Assembly: GCA_014654065.1 (NCBI GenBank)
Contig: JACWDM010000003.1
Coordinates: forward strand, 124,001-188,000
From: Pelagibacterales bacterium SAG-MED15
Lineage (GTDB): Bacteria > Pseudomonadota > Alphaproteobacteria > Pelagibacterales > Pelagibacteraceae
DNA: 64,000 nt
Direction of reading: 5' to 3'
Shown here piece after piece: positions 28,305 through 35,018 of this stretch; position 1 is the stretch's first letter; every line of letters starts with the position of its first letter. Below the pieces are notes generated by a model, which was not told the origin of the DNA, searched no databases, and saw only the letters and a program-made list of their open reading frames with translations. The position numbers and the translations under genes are program-made.

Positions 28305-28669
28305 TAATTGCACTCCTTACAAGTAGTTAAAACTTCCATGTTAAATGTATTAAAATCATATTTTTTTACGTTGTTTTTTTTAAACAAACTTTCAAAAAGA
28401 CTAGATTTTAACTCCTCTGTATCTCCACATCTTTTACATATGGCGATTGCTGTACTGTGATTTTTTGAATGTAAATGATTGCACAGCATAAAAGTTTTTG
28501 TTTGATTAGATTTATGAATTCGTTCTTCTTCTATTAAGCTATCAAGAGCTCTATAAACTGTCATAGGTTGTGTTTTTTTAACCTTTTGAAGCTTATCTAA
28601 TATCTCATAAGCAGTTAAATGCTTTGAAGATTTTTTTATAATATTAAAGACTAATTCTTTATTTGACAT
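28304..28669 (-). CDS. zur: Fur-family zinc-type regulator (Zur-like)
   Basis: 121-aa metalloregulator. N-terminal winged helix (LTAYEILDKLQ, PMTVYRALDSLIEE), then a metal-binding C-terminal half with CNHLHSKNHSTAIAICKRCGDTEEL and a final CKEC, giving the two CxxC pairs and a His/Cys sensory site seen in Zur rather than ferric Fur. Short for the family (usually 130-170 aa). A 22-bp near-perfect palindrome very like Zur boxes lies two bases upstream of the ATG, suggesting autorepression. The mRNA may be leaderless. The downstream membrane gene is translationally coupled. Confidence 0.85.
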   Translation of the reverse strand: MSNKELVFNIIKKSSKHLTAYEILDKLQKVKKTQPMTVYRALDSLIEEERIHKSNQTKTFMLCNHLHSKNHSTAIAICKRCGDTEELKSSLFESLFKKNNVKKYDFNTFNMEVLTTCKECN

Positions 28670-28670
28670 A

Positions 28671-28692
28671 TTGTTATGTTATAACATCACAA
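28671..28692. promoter_or_regulatory. Predicted Zur operator between zur and a divergent membrane gene
   Basis: 22-bp dyad with 10 of 11 pairs matching; its core ATGTTATAACAT (28675-28686) is a perfect palindrome. This is close to known Zur boxes (E. coli type GAAATGTTATAATATCAC). It starts 2 bp upstream of the zur ATG and ends 35 bp upstream of the divergent gene, covering the zur -10 region and the -35 area of the other promoter. A bound dimer would thus block both. Confidence 0.75.
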
Positions 28693-28703
28693 CAATAAGT
28701 CAA
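28676..28703 (-). promoter_or_regulatory. Predicted zur promoter, possibly leaderless
   Basis: On the minus strand a -35 TTGACT (28703-28698) and a -10 TAACAT (28681-28676) are separated by 16 bp. Seven bases downstream of the -10 is the A of the zur ATG, so transcription may begin at the start codon. No ribosome site precedes the ATG, which fits. Prediction from spacing only. Confidence 0.45.
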
Positions 28704-28712
28704 GAAAAATGA

Positions 28713-28718
28713 TATAAT
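28713..28718 (+). promoter_or_regulatory. Consensus -10 box of the gene at 28727
   Basis: A perfect TATAAT ends 8 bp before the ATG at 28727. Transcription would begin at or next to the start codon, implying a leaderless mRNA, and no Shine-Dalgarno sequence is present. The -35 region would overlap the end of the predicted Zur operator; no good -35 hexamer is seen. Confidence 0.5.
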
Positions 28719-28726
28719 ATTTATCT

Positions 28727-29065
28727 ATGATTCTATTCATTGCTAAAGTTATCGGTGCTGCTCTAATTATTGCCTTTGCAAGCTGGTTATCTGGACAAAA
28801 TCCGAAATTAGCTGGATTTATAATAGCTCTTCCACTTGTATCGCTTATAGCTATTGCTTTTTCTTACTACGAACACAATGATATAGAAAAAACAATTCTA
28901 TTTACTAAAAGTATATTGGTTGCTGTACCTGTAAGTTATCTATTTTTTTTACCCTTCTTCTTTGCAAAATCTTTAAATATGAATTTCTTAATGATTTATG
29001 GCGCAGGCCTAGGATTTTTAATTGTTGGTTTCTTTATTCATAAATACGTAACTAATTTTCTATAA
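28727..29065 (+). CDS. Small four-helix membrane protein (DUF3147-like), divergent from zur
   Basis: 112 aa, about four membrane helices covering nearly the whole chain, with the sequence FASWLSGQNPKLAGFIIALPLVSLIAIAF in the first half (written here only as a guide to the fold: Gly-Gln-Asn-Pro loop between helices 1 and 2). It recalls DUF3147-type small membrane proteins, at low confidence. It shares a control region with zur: a TATAAT box directly before the ATG and a Zur-type palindrome 35 bp upstream. The next gene has its own strong ribosome site and a Pho-type box, so this looks monocistronic. Confidence 0.75.
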   Translation: MILFIAKVIGAALIIAFASWLSGQNPKLAGFIIALPLVSLIAIAFSYYEHNDIEKTILFTKSILVAVPVSYLFFLPFFFAKSLNMNFLMIYGAGLGFLIVGFFIHKYVTNFL

Positions 29066-29076
29066 TACTGTTAAGC

Positions 29077-29105
29077 CTTAATAAATTTGTAACATTAATG
29101 TAATA
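29077..29105 (+). promoter_or_regulatory. Predicted Pho box upstream of the arsenate operon
   Basis: Three heptamers at exact 11-bp steps: CTTAATA (29077), TGTAACA (29088), TGTAATA (29099), each separated by 4 bp. The last two are identical to the two proximal repeats upstream of pstS. The array ends 20 bp before the ATG at 29126; read as a promoter it also offers TTAATA-N17-TAATAA. PhoB boxes are tandem 7-mers spaced by 4 bp, so PhoB binding is inferred. Confidence 0.6.
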
Positions 29106-29125
29106 ATTAATAAGAAGGAGGAAAT

Positions 29126-29347
29126 ATGTTTATAAAAAAATATCTAAAGTGGGTTAGTACGTTCTTAGTTCTAGTAGGAATACTTCTTACAAATTTAAAT
29201 ATATATCCATTAAATATATATTTTCATGGATTAGGAGTTGTTGGATGGACTATTGCAGGTTTTGTGAGCAAAGATAAAGCAATCTTAACTAACTTTGGAT
29301 TACAAATTCCATTGTTTGTAATTGGTATTTATAAAGTTATTTTTTAA
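29126..29347 (+). CDS. Small membrane protein, first gene of the arsenate-reductase operon
   Basis: 73 aa, two to three hydrophobic segments (about residues 8-26, 31-46 and 57-72). The start is fixed by the strong site AAGGAGG five bases before the ATG. It ends directly against the arsC-like start codon, which has no ribosome site of its own, so the two are coupled. I do not recognise the family. The context (Pho-type box upstream; arsenate reductase, aquaporin and Nudix genes downstream) suggests a role in phosphate or arsenic stress, but nothing in the protein shows this. Confidence 0.72.
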   Translation: MFIKKYLKWVSTFLVLVGILLTNLNIYPLNIYFHGLGVVGWTIAGFVSKDKAILTNFGLQIPLFVIGIYKVIF

Positions 29348-29779
29348 ATGAAGAATATATTGTTCGTATGTACAGGTAATTCAGCAAGAAGTATTATTGC
29401 TGAAAGTATAATAAACAACGAGTATGATGATTTGTATAAAGGTTTTAGTGCTGGAAGTAATCCAACAGGAAAAGTAAATGAAGATGTGAAGAATTATTTA
29501 TTATCAAAACATTATGATCTTTCAAATTATAGATCTAAAAATTTTAATGTATTTATCAAAAGTCAGATAAAAATGGATTATGTTATTACAGTTTGTAATA
29601 ATGCCAATAATGAAGTCTGCCCTATTTGGCCAAATAAAGATCAGATAATTCATTGGGATATAGAGGATCCTGTTAAATTACTTAATGAAACAAATGACTT
29701 AAATAAAAAAGATGAAATAATTGAAAAAGTTTACAATAATATTCATAATAAAATAAAGGAACTAATAAATGAAAAATAA
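29348..29779 (+). CDS. arsC: Arsenate reductase, low-molecular-weight phosphatase (ArsC) family
   Basis: 143-aa protein with the LMW-PTPase P-loop FVCTGNSARS (Cys8, Arg14) at the N-terminus; CTGNSARS is typical of thioredoxin-linked arsenate reductases. A further Cys pair (VCNNANNEVCP, near residues 84-92) is well placed for the disulfide relay that reduces arsenate to arsenite. The product would be removed by the aquaporin encoded next, which it overlaps by 11 bp. No arsenite pump (ArsB/Acr3) or ArsR is in the window. A tyrosine-phosphatase role is the alternative, but motif and neighbour favour arsenate reduction. Confidence 0.87.
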   Translation: MKNILFVCTGNSARSIIAESIINNEYDDLYKGFSAGSNPTGKVNEDVKNYLLSKHYDLSNYRSKNFNVFIKSQIKMDYVITVCNNANNEVCPIWPNKDQIIHWDIEDPVKLLNETNDLNKKDEIIEKVYNNIHNKIKELINEK

Positions 29780-30428
29780 AAGTCGTTATTTTCTTGCTGA
29801 ACTATTAGGTAGTTGTTTTTTAGTAATGATTATTGTCGGCTCAGGTTTAATGGCTGAAAACCTAACTAATGACGTTGCTGTGATGTTAATTGCAAACACA
29901 ATAGCAACAGGAGCAGGTTTATTTGTCCTTATTACAGTATTTGCTGATGTATCAGGAGCTCACTTTAATCCATTTGTAAGTATAGCAATGGCAATAACAG
30001 GTAAATTAAAAAAGAAACTATTACCCTTTTATATTATTGCTCAATTGGTTGGTTGCTTGATTGGTGTTGGTTTAGCTAATTTCTTTTTTGAACATGAAAT
30101 TTATGAATTATCTACTAAGTCAAGAGATGGGATTTACATATTCACATCTGAGGTAATAGCAACATTAGGGCTTATAATAATAATTTTTGGTTCAATGAAG
30201 TCAGGCAAAATTGCTGTTGCTGCTAGTGTTGGTCTTTATATTACTGCTGGTTATTGGTTTACTTCTTCAACTTCTTTTGCAAATCCAGCTGTTGCAATTG
30301 CTAGAACATTTACAGAGTCTTTCACTGGTATAAGTTATTTAAATACTCCTTATTATATTTTAGCTGAACTTGTAGGAATGTTAATTGCTGTATTTATTGT
30401 TAAAAAGTTATTTTTAGAGAAAAATTGA
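29769..30428 (+). CDS. Aquaporin/aquaglyceroporin with an NPF first motif
   Basis: 219-aa channel of the MIP family with six helices and two half-helices. The second motif is the normal NPA followed by Arg (FANPAVAIARTF, near residues 171-182), but the first reads HFNPFVSIA (near 60-67): Phe replaces the NPA alanine, confirmed by codons AAT CCA TTT. MIP proteins next to arsC in Sinorhizobium (AqpS) carry arsenite out of the cell, and this arrangement suggests the same job here. Overlaps arsC by 11 bp and the Nudix gene by 4 bp. Confidence 0.9.
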   Translation: MKNKSRYFLAELLGSCFLVMIIVGSGLMAENLTNDVAVMLIANTIATGAGLFVLITVFADVSGAHFNPFVSIAMAITGKLKKKLLPFYIIAQLVGCLIGVGLANFFFEHEIYELSTKSRDGIYIFTSEVIATLGLIIIIFGSMKSGKIAVAASVGLYITAGYWFTSSTSFANPAVAIARTFTESFTGISYLNTPYYILAELVGMLIAVFIVKKLFLEKN

Positions 30429-30916
30429 AAAATATAAAACTTACCAATCGAATAAGTTTAATTAACAAAAAATTTAAGAAAAAAGAGTTTTATCATTATC
30501 TTAAAACTTCTAATCTTTCATTAGTAATACCTAAGATTAAAGACAAATATATAGTAGTATCTCAAAAAAGAGTTCCGATTAACAAAATTAATTATGAGTT
30601 TCCTTCTGGGATAGTAGAAAAAAAAGAAACAACTCTGCAATCAGCTCATAAGGAATTAAAAGAAGAAACAGGGTATAAATCAAGATCAAAATTGAGTAAA
30701 ATTATAACTTTTTATACTGAGCCTGGGCGACTAACTACAAAAATTACTGGTTATTTTACAAAAGACTTAATTAAAATTTCGAAGCCAGAAAAAGGTATTA
30801 GAATTCATCTTTTTAATCAAAGCGATATATTTAAATTAATAATAAATCAAAAATTTAATAATAGTTCTCATATAGCAATGTTTTTATATTTAATAAAAAA
30901 TATTAAAAATTTATAA
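30425..30916 (+). CDS. Nudix hydrolase, TTG start
   Basis: 163 aa. The Nudix box is clear: G-IVEKK-E-TTLQSAH-KELKEETGY (about residues 59-81), with Lys in place of the usual first Arg of REUxEE. The region before it (YEFPSGIVE) and after it (FYTEPGRLTTKI) resembles ADP-ribose pyrophosphatases, which cleave nucleoside diphosphate sugars. The only workable start is TTG at 30425, overlapping the aquaporin TGA; no in-frame ATG lies near, so it depends on coupling. As fourth gene of the arsenate operon it could salvage nucleotide phosphate, but this is a guess. Confidence 0.85.
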   Translation: MKNIKLTNRISLINKKFKKKEFYHYLKTSNLSLVIPKIKDKYIVVSQKRVPINKINYEFPSGIVEKKETTLQSAHKELKEETGYKSRSKLSKIITFYTEPGRLTTKITGYFTKDLIKISKPEKGIRIHLFNQSDIFKLIINQKFNNSSHIAMFLYLIKNIKNL

Positions 30917-30995
30917 ACCACAGGTTGTATTAAATTAACTTTTAGATTTAAGAAATATGTGATTAAATTACTGATCTAATAATTTGGAGGTAGAA

Positions 30996-31205
30996 ATGGG
31001 AAAAAAATTAAAAAAAAATGAGAAGAAAAAAACAAAAATTTTAAAAGCAATTGAAAGACTTAAAAATAAAATTACGGCTAAAGAAAAAAAATTGTCAAAA
31101 GTTAATATTAAAATTGCTGCTCTAGAAAAAAAGGTTGCAGAAAAAAAAGCAAAAAAGCTTGCTAAGAAAAATGCAGAGCAGTCTTCTGCATCTATAAATA
31201 ATTAA
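30996..31205 (+). CDS. Small lysine-rich coiled-coil protein
   Basis: 69 aa from the ATG at 30996; the site GGAGG (30986-30990) five bases upstream decides the start over an in-frame TTG at 30984 that overlaps that site. About a third of the residues are lysine, with heptad-like runs (ILKAIERLKNKITAKEKKL, IAALEKKVAEKK) predicting one long basic coiled coil and a Ser/Ala-rich tail. No domain recognised. It could be a nucleic-acid-binding or structural peptide; the strong ribosome site suggests it is well translated. 79 bp after the Nudix gene, followed by a long perfect hairpin. Confidence 0.65.
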   Translation: MGKKLKKNEKKKTKILKAIERLKNKITAKEKKLSKVNIKIAALEKKVAEKKAKKLAKKNAEQSSASINN

Positions 31206-31220
31206 TATCAAATGAATCGT

Positions 31221-31254
31221 CTTACTTCCTTCTCACTATTGAGAAGGAAGTAAG
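31221..31254. terminator. Perfect 14-bp hairpin after the coiled-coil gene
   Basis: CTTACTTCCTTCTC (31221-31234), six-base loop ACTATT, then GAGAAGGAAGTAAG (31241-31254). It begins 16 bp after the stop at 31205. There is no T-run after it, so it is not a textbook intrinsic terminator; it may instead stabilise the mRNA 3' end. The 31206-31460 gap holds this hairpin and the next entry, nothing else that I see. Confidence 0.55.
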
Positions 31255-31404
31255 TAGTTAATTAACAAAACTTAACGGAAGAAATGATATTATAATTTAA
31301 ATTTTGTTAAAATTCTTGTAGATAAACTAAGTTACAAAATTATTTATTAATTGTTAAGGTTGAATGAATTTATATATTAACTCTTATATATATTTGATTT
31401 AAAT

Positions 31405-31439
31405 AAAATACGCTCGATAAATTTTACCGAGCGTATTTT
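31405..31439 (-). terminator. Intrinsic terminator downstream of the PhoX-type gene
   Basis: Perfect 12-bp stem AAAATACGCTCG/CGAGCGTATTTT around an 11-base loop. Read on the minus strand it lies 22 bp past the PhoX-type gene stop and the stem runs into a T-rich tail (TATTTTATTT). Its A/T-flanked symmetry means it could also stop plus-strand transcription from the arsenate operon. Confidence 0.75.
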
Positions 31440-31460
31440 GAGGGGAACGTAATAAATTAA

Positions 31461-33377
31461 TTAACCAATTCTAGAGCCATCATTTTTTCTGATAGCTACA
31501 ATTGCAGATCTTGGTGCAGTTCCAGGTCCATCTGGCCATATAGAATTACCTTTTTCACCAGGATGTTGAATACCAACAAACATTGTTTTATAATCTTTAC
31601 TCCAAGTTAATCCTGTGACCTCTGCCTCATTAGGTCCTACAAGAAATCTTTTAATTTCTCCTGTCTTGGGATCTCCATACAACATTTGATTATTGCCCAT
31701 TCCAGCAAAATCTCCTGTGTTTGAATATTTTCCATCAGTTTGGATCCATAATCCTCCTTTAGAGTCAAATTTAATTCCATCTGGAGAATTAAACATATTA
31801 TCTTTGTTTATGTTTTTAGATCCAGCATTTGCTCCTTTATGAACAGATGGATTTCCAACTAAAGCAAATATATCCCATTTAAAATTAGATGAAGCATGAT
31901 TACCTCTATCTGCTGTCCATCTAACTATTTGGCCATAGTTGTTATTTACTCTAGGGTTAGGTCCATTAACAGACGTATCATCACCACCTGCATTTGGTTT
32001 GTTTCCTCTATTTTTGTTGTTTGTTAAAGCAACATAAGCTTCTGCTTTCAAAGGATTTGCTGCAACCCATTCAGGTCTATCCATCGTAGTTCCACCTGCT
32101 GTTGATGCTGCCATTCTAGTATGAATAGCTATTTCAGCTTTAGATTTCATTCCAGTTGTTTTAGGTGTCAAAGGTAACCATTTACCTTTTCCATTATCGT
32201 TAAACTTAGCAACAAATAAATCTCCGTCATCTAATACTTTGGAGTTGTCACCATTTTTATTATATTTTCTTGATGAAACAAATTTATACAAATATTCACC
32301 TCTTTCATCGTCTCCCAGATAAACAATAACTTCATTATTTCTACCAAGGACTACCTCAGCATTTTCATGTTTAAATCTTCCTAAAGCTGTTCTTTTTTTA
32401 GGTGTTGATGAAGGATTTAATGGATCAATTTCAACAACATATCCTGCTCTATTAGGTTCATTTGGTTCAAGATCCCAATTAAATCTATCATCAAATTTAC
32501 CCCAGGCGTAACCCCAATCCTTTGTTGAAATACCATATCTTTTAAATTCAGGCGGTATATCGGCATTAGGATCTGTGTTAGAAAAATAACCATTAAAATT
32601 TTCTTCACATGCTAGATAAGTTCCCCATGGAGTTTTACCATTTCCACAGTTGTTCCATGTTCCTAAGGATAATGTTCCCGTTGGATCAGAAATTGTTTTT
32701 AACAAATCATGACCTCTAGCTGGACCAGTGATTTCCATTCTTGAATCTGCAGTTATTCTTCTGTTATATTTTGAGTCTCTTACTATCTCCCATTTACCAT
32801 TTGCATTTGATATTTCAAAGATACTAACTCCATGACCAGCTTTACCTTTTCTAACATCATCTGCAGTTTCTGGTAATTTAGAACCTCTATTATCATAGAT
32901 AATTGACCTATTCACATATTCATTATTAACTGCAATTATTGTTTTACCATCTTTTGTATAAAAAGTGTCCATACCATCATTGTTATCACCAAAGGCATGT
33001 TCTTGACTTTCGCCAGTACCTCTTGAGTAATGATCAAACCATTTACCTTTAGTAAATAATGGATCACCCCATTTAGCTAAAATTTCCCAATTATATCCTT
33101 CTGGTACTGTAATATCATCTTTTGTATCTGCTTTGATTGATTTAAAATCTATTAGACCAGAAAATGCAGCTTCAGCATCTGTTGGGCTTAATATGTTAAG
33201 ACCAGAACCAATAACAAAAGCTGATGCTCCAAACATAGCACTATTTTTCATAAAGCTTCTTCTGCTCATTGCTTTTTTTAGTATATTGTCAAAATCTACC
33301 ACTTCTGGTGGTGGATTGTTTATTTCATCATATTCATCAATTGACAAATTATGTATCTTAGAATTATTTATTTTCAT
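31461..33377 (-). CDS. phoX: PhoX-family (DUF839) phosphatase, Tat-exported
   Basis: Periplasmic or surface phosphomonoesterase of the PhoX family, a Ca/Fe enzyme that frees phosphate from organic phosphate in marine bacteria. 638 aa. The N-terminus is long (about 38 residues) before a twin-arginine signal MSRRSFMKNSAMFG (Arg39-Arg40) and hydrophobic stretch ending near DAEA-70. Body motifs typical of the family: NEYVNRS, HGVSIFEI, GPARGHDLL, YLACEENFNGYFSNT, VYLGDDERGEYLYKFVS and DGIKFDSKGGLWIQTDG. Strong AAGGAG ribosome site. Neighbouring ppk/ppx/pst genes and a possible upstream Pho box fit phosphate control. Activity is inferred from family and context. Confidence 0.85.
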   Translation of the reverse strand: MKINNSKIHNLSIDEYDEINNPPPEVVDFDNILKKAMSRRSFMKNSAMFGASAFVIGSGLNILSPTDAEAAFSGLIDFKSIKADTKDDITVPEGYNWEILAKWGDPLFTKGKWFDHYSRGTGESQEHAFGDNNDGMDTFYTKDGKTIIAVNNEYVNRSIIYDNRGSKLPETADDVRKGKAGHGVSIFEISNANGKWEIVRDSKYNRRITADSRMEITGPARGHDLLKTISDPTGTLSLGTWNNCGNGKTPWGTYLACEENFNGYFSNTDPNADIPPEFKRYGISTKDWGYAWGKFDDRFNWDLEPNEPNRAGYVVEIDPLNPSSTPKKRTALGRFKHENAEVVLGRNNEVIVYLGDDERGEYLYKFVSSRKYNKNGDNSKVLDDGDLFVAKFNDNGKGKWLPLTPKTTGMKSKAEIAIHTRMAASTAGGTTMDRPEWVAANPLKAEAYVALTNNKNRGNKPNAGGDDTSVNGPNPRVNNNYGQIVRWTADRGNHASSNFKWDIFALVGNPSVHKGANAGSKNINKDNMFNSPDGIKFDSKGGLWIQTDGKYSNTGDFAGMGNNQMLYGDPKTGEIKRFLVGPNEAEVTGLTWSKDYKTMFVGIQHPGEKGNSIWPDGPGTAPRSAIVAIRKNDGSRIG

Positions 33378-33448
33378 TTAAATCTCCTTTTTTTGCAAAA
33401 ATTTAATCAGAAAGATATGACAGAAAATTTAACTAATTATTTAATTTA

Positions 33449-33466
33449 AATTAAAATAATGTTACA
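33449..33466 (-). promoter_or_regulatory. Possible Pho box upstream of the PhoX-type gene
   Basis: On the minus strand TGTAACA (33466-33460), 4 bp, TTTAATT (33455-33449). The first heptamer is identical to those at pstS; the second matches TGTAATA at five of seven positions and there is no good distal repeat. Weaker than the other boxes. A second partial site, CTGTCAT, lies nearer the gene at 33423-33417. Confidence 0.35.
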
Positions 33467-33506
33467 AAAAAAATATCACTCAATTAGAAGTAGTATTAAA
33501 TTTAAT

Positions 33507-35018
33507 TTATCGTGAATTATTTGAGTAAATTACTCTTGGTTCCAAAAACAATTCTCTAGCAAGAGCTTTAAATCTTTTAGTAACTTGTTTTGAAATTATT
33601 TCTTGATGCTGTGATGGAATTTTTAAAAATACAGCATTACCTCTTTTATATAATTTAAACTCCTCCAAGAATATCGTAGATATCGAGGTCAATGATTGGG
33701 AAAATCTCAATGCTGCTCCCACTTGTTTGCTTGAAAAAATTTCATTATTGTTCAAAAAGGTTAGATACTCCATTTTTGGATTATATTTGATACTGCAGTA
33801 ACGCCAATAGCATGATAAAGCTAATTGTATTCTTTCTTTATGTGTTAGTCTAAGTAACGGAGTGTTTATTGTTTCTTGAAATACTAATTCAGCTTTTTGA
33901 AATGCTCCTAATCCCCAATCCATATGACTTAATACACATGCCAAATATAATAATTTCTTATTAAAATGCTCATTACCTTCAAAAACTGGCTGAATAAAAT
34001 CATAATATTTTTTATAATTTGATCCTAAATCACCTCTTTTTTTTGCAACATTCTCAAGAGCTTTAAGAAAAATTTCTGTGTCTTTTACATCTTTAAAATA
34101 GTCAATAGATAAAGAACCTTCACGCAAACCACTTATAGAACAAATTATATTTTTTGGATTTGTAACTCTCATAATTTCATCAAGTATAATGCAACTATAA
34201 GGTAAATATGGTGTTCTAGATTTTGAAATATACTCAACAGTTTTAAGTTTGGATTTATTAAAAGATGAAATTTTTTCAACAAACTTAGATAAAACATTAT
34301 TATCAATACTATATTGATGAATTATATGTACTGGATGATTATTTTGAAAAAGATGTAATTTAAATAATGATCGCCAAGTACCTCCAACTAAATATAAATT
34401 ATTAAACTTCTTTTTTGAAAGCCATTTTTCTTCCCCTAATAATTTTCTAATATATTTTGCTAAATTTTTTTTTTTAACTATAGGATTATTTAATAATCTT
34501 AAAACACCAAAAGGTAATGAGGTTTTATTAGTCACTATATTGTTTTCAACACGGGCTAATTCCAAACTACCACCTCCAAGATCAGCTACTAATCCATCAA
34601 CATTTTCAAAACCTATTTTTACTCCCTCAGCTGAACATTCGGCTTCTTCATCACCAGATAATATATTAATCTTAGTTTTAAAAAGTTTTTCAACTTCATC
34701 AATAAATGGTTTTGTATCAGTTGCTTCTCTTAAAACTGCGGTTGCAATAATCTTTAGATTTGTGATTTTTGAAACATTTAAAATTTCGGAAAATCTTTTT
34801 AAAACTTTTAAAGCATATTCAGTACCGGATTTATGAAGCTTTTTGGATTTATCTAAATTTTTTCCAAGTTCACAAACTGCTTTTTCATTAAAAAAAGGCA
34901 CACGAGAAGAGCTAAAATCTTCATAAATTAGCATTCTTATAGAGTTTGATCCAATGTCTATTATAGCTAACTTTGCCTGTTTAAATTTTAAACTATTTTT
35001 ACTTTTAATTACTTCCAC
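33507..35018 (-). CDS. ppx: Exopolyphosphatase, Ppx/GppA family
   Basis: Releases orthophosphate from polyphosphate, or hydrolyses pppGpp. 503 aa, the long two-domain form. ASKHA-fold motifs: AIIDIGSNSIRMLIYE near residue 18, LSGDEEAECSAEGVKIG near 117, VADLGGGSLELARV near 140; the C-terminal helical HD-like part contains YLACVLSHMDWGLGAF. Overlaps ppk by 14 bp, so kinase and phosphatase are produced together, followed by the PhoX-type gene 130 bp on. Confidence 0.93.
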   Translation of the reverse strand: MEVIKSKNSLKFKQAKLAIIDIGSNSIRMLIYEDFSSSRVPFFNEKAVCELGKNLDKSKKLHKSGTEYALKVLKRFSEILNVSKITNLKIIATAVLREATDTKPFIDEVEKLFKTKINILSGDEEAECSAEGVKIGFENVDGLVADLGGGSLELARVENNIVTNKTSLPFGVLRLLNNPIVKKKNLAKYIRKLLGEEKWLSKKKFNNLYLVGGTWRSLFKLHLFQNNHPVHIIHQYSIDNNVLSKFVEKISSFNKSKLKTVEYISKSRTPYLPYSCIILDEIMRVTNPKNIICSISGLREGSLSIDYFKDVKDTEIFLKALENVAKKRGDLGSNYKKYYDFIQPVFEGNEHFNKKLLYLACVLSHMDWGLGAFQKAELVFQETINTPLLRLTHKERIQLALSCYWRYCSIKYNPKMEYLTFLNNNEIFSSKQVGAALRFSQSLTSISTIFLEEFKLYKRGNAVFLKIPSQHQEIISKQVTKRFKALARELFLEPRVIYSNNSR

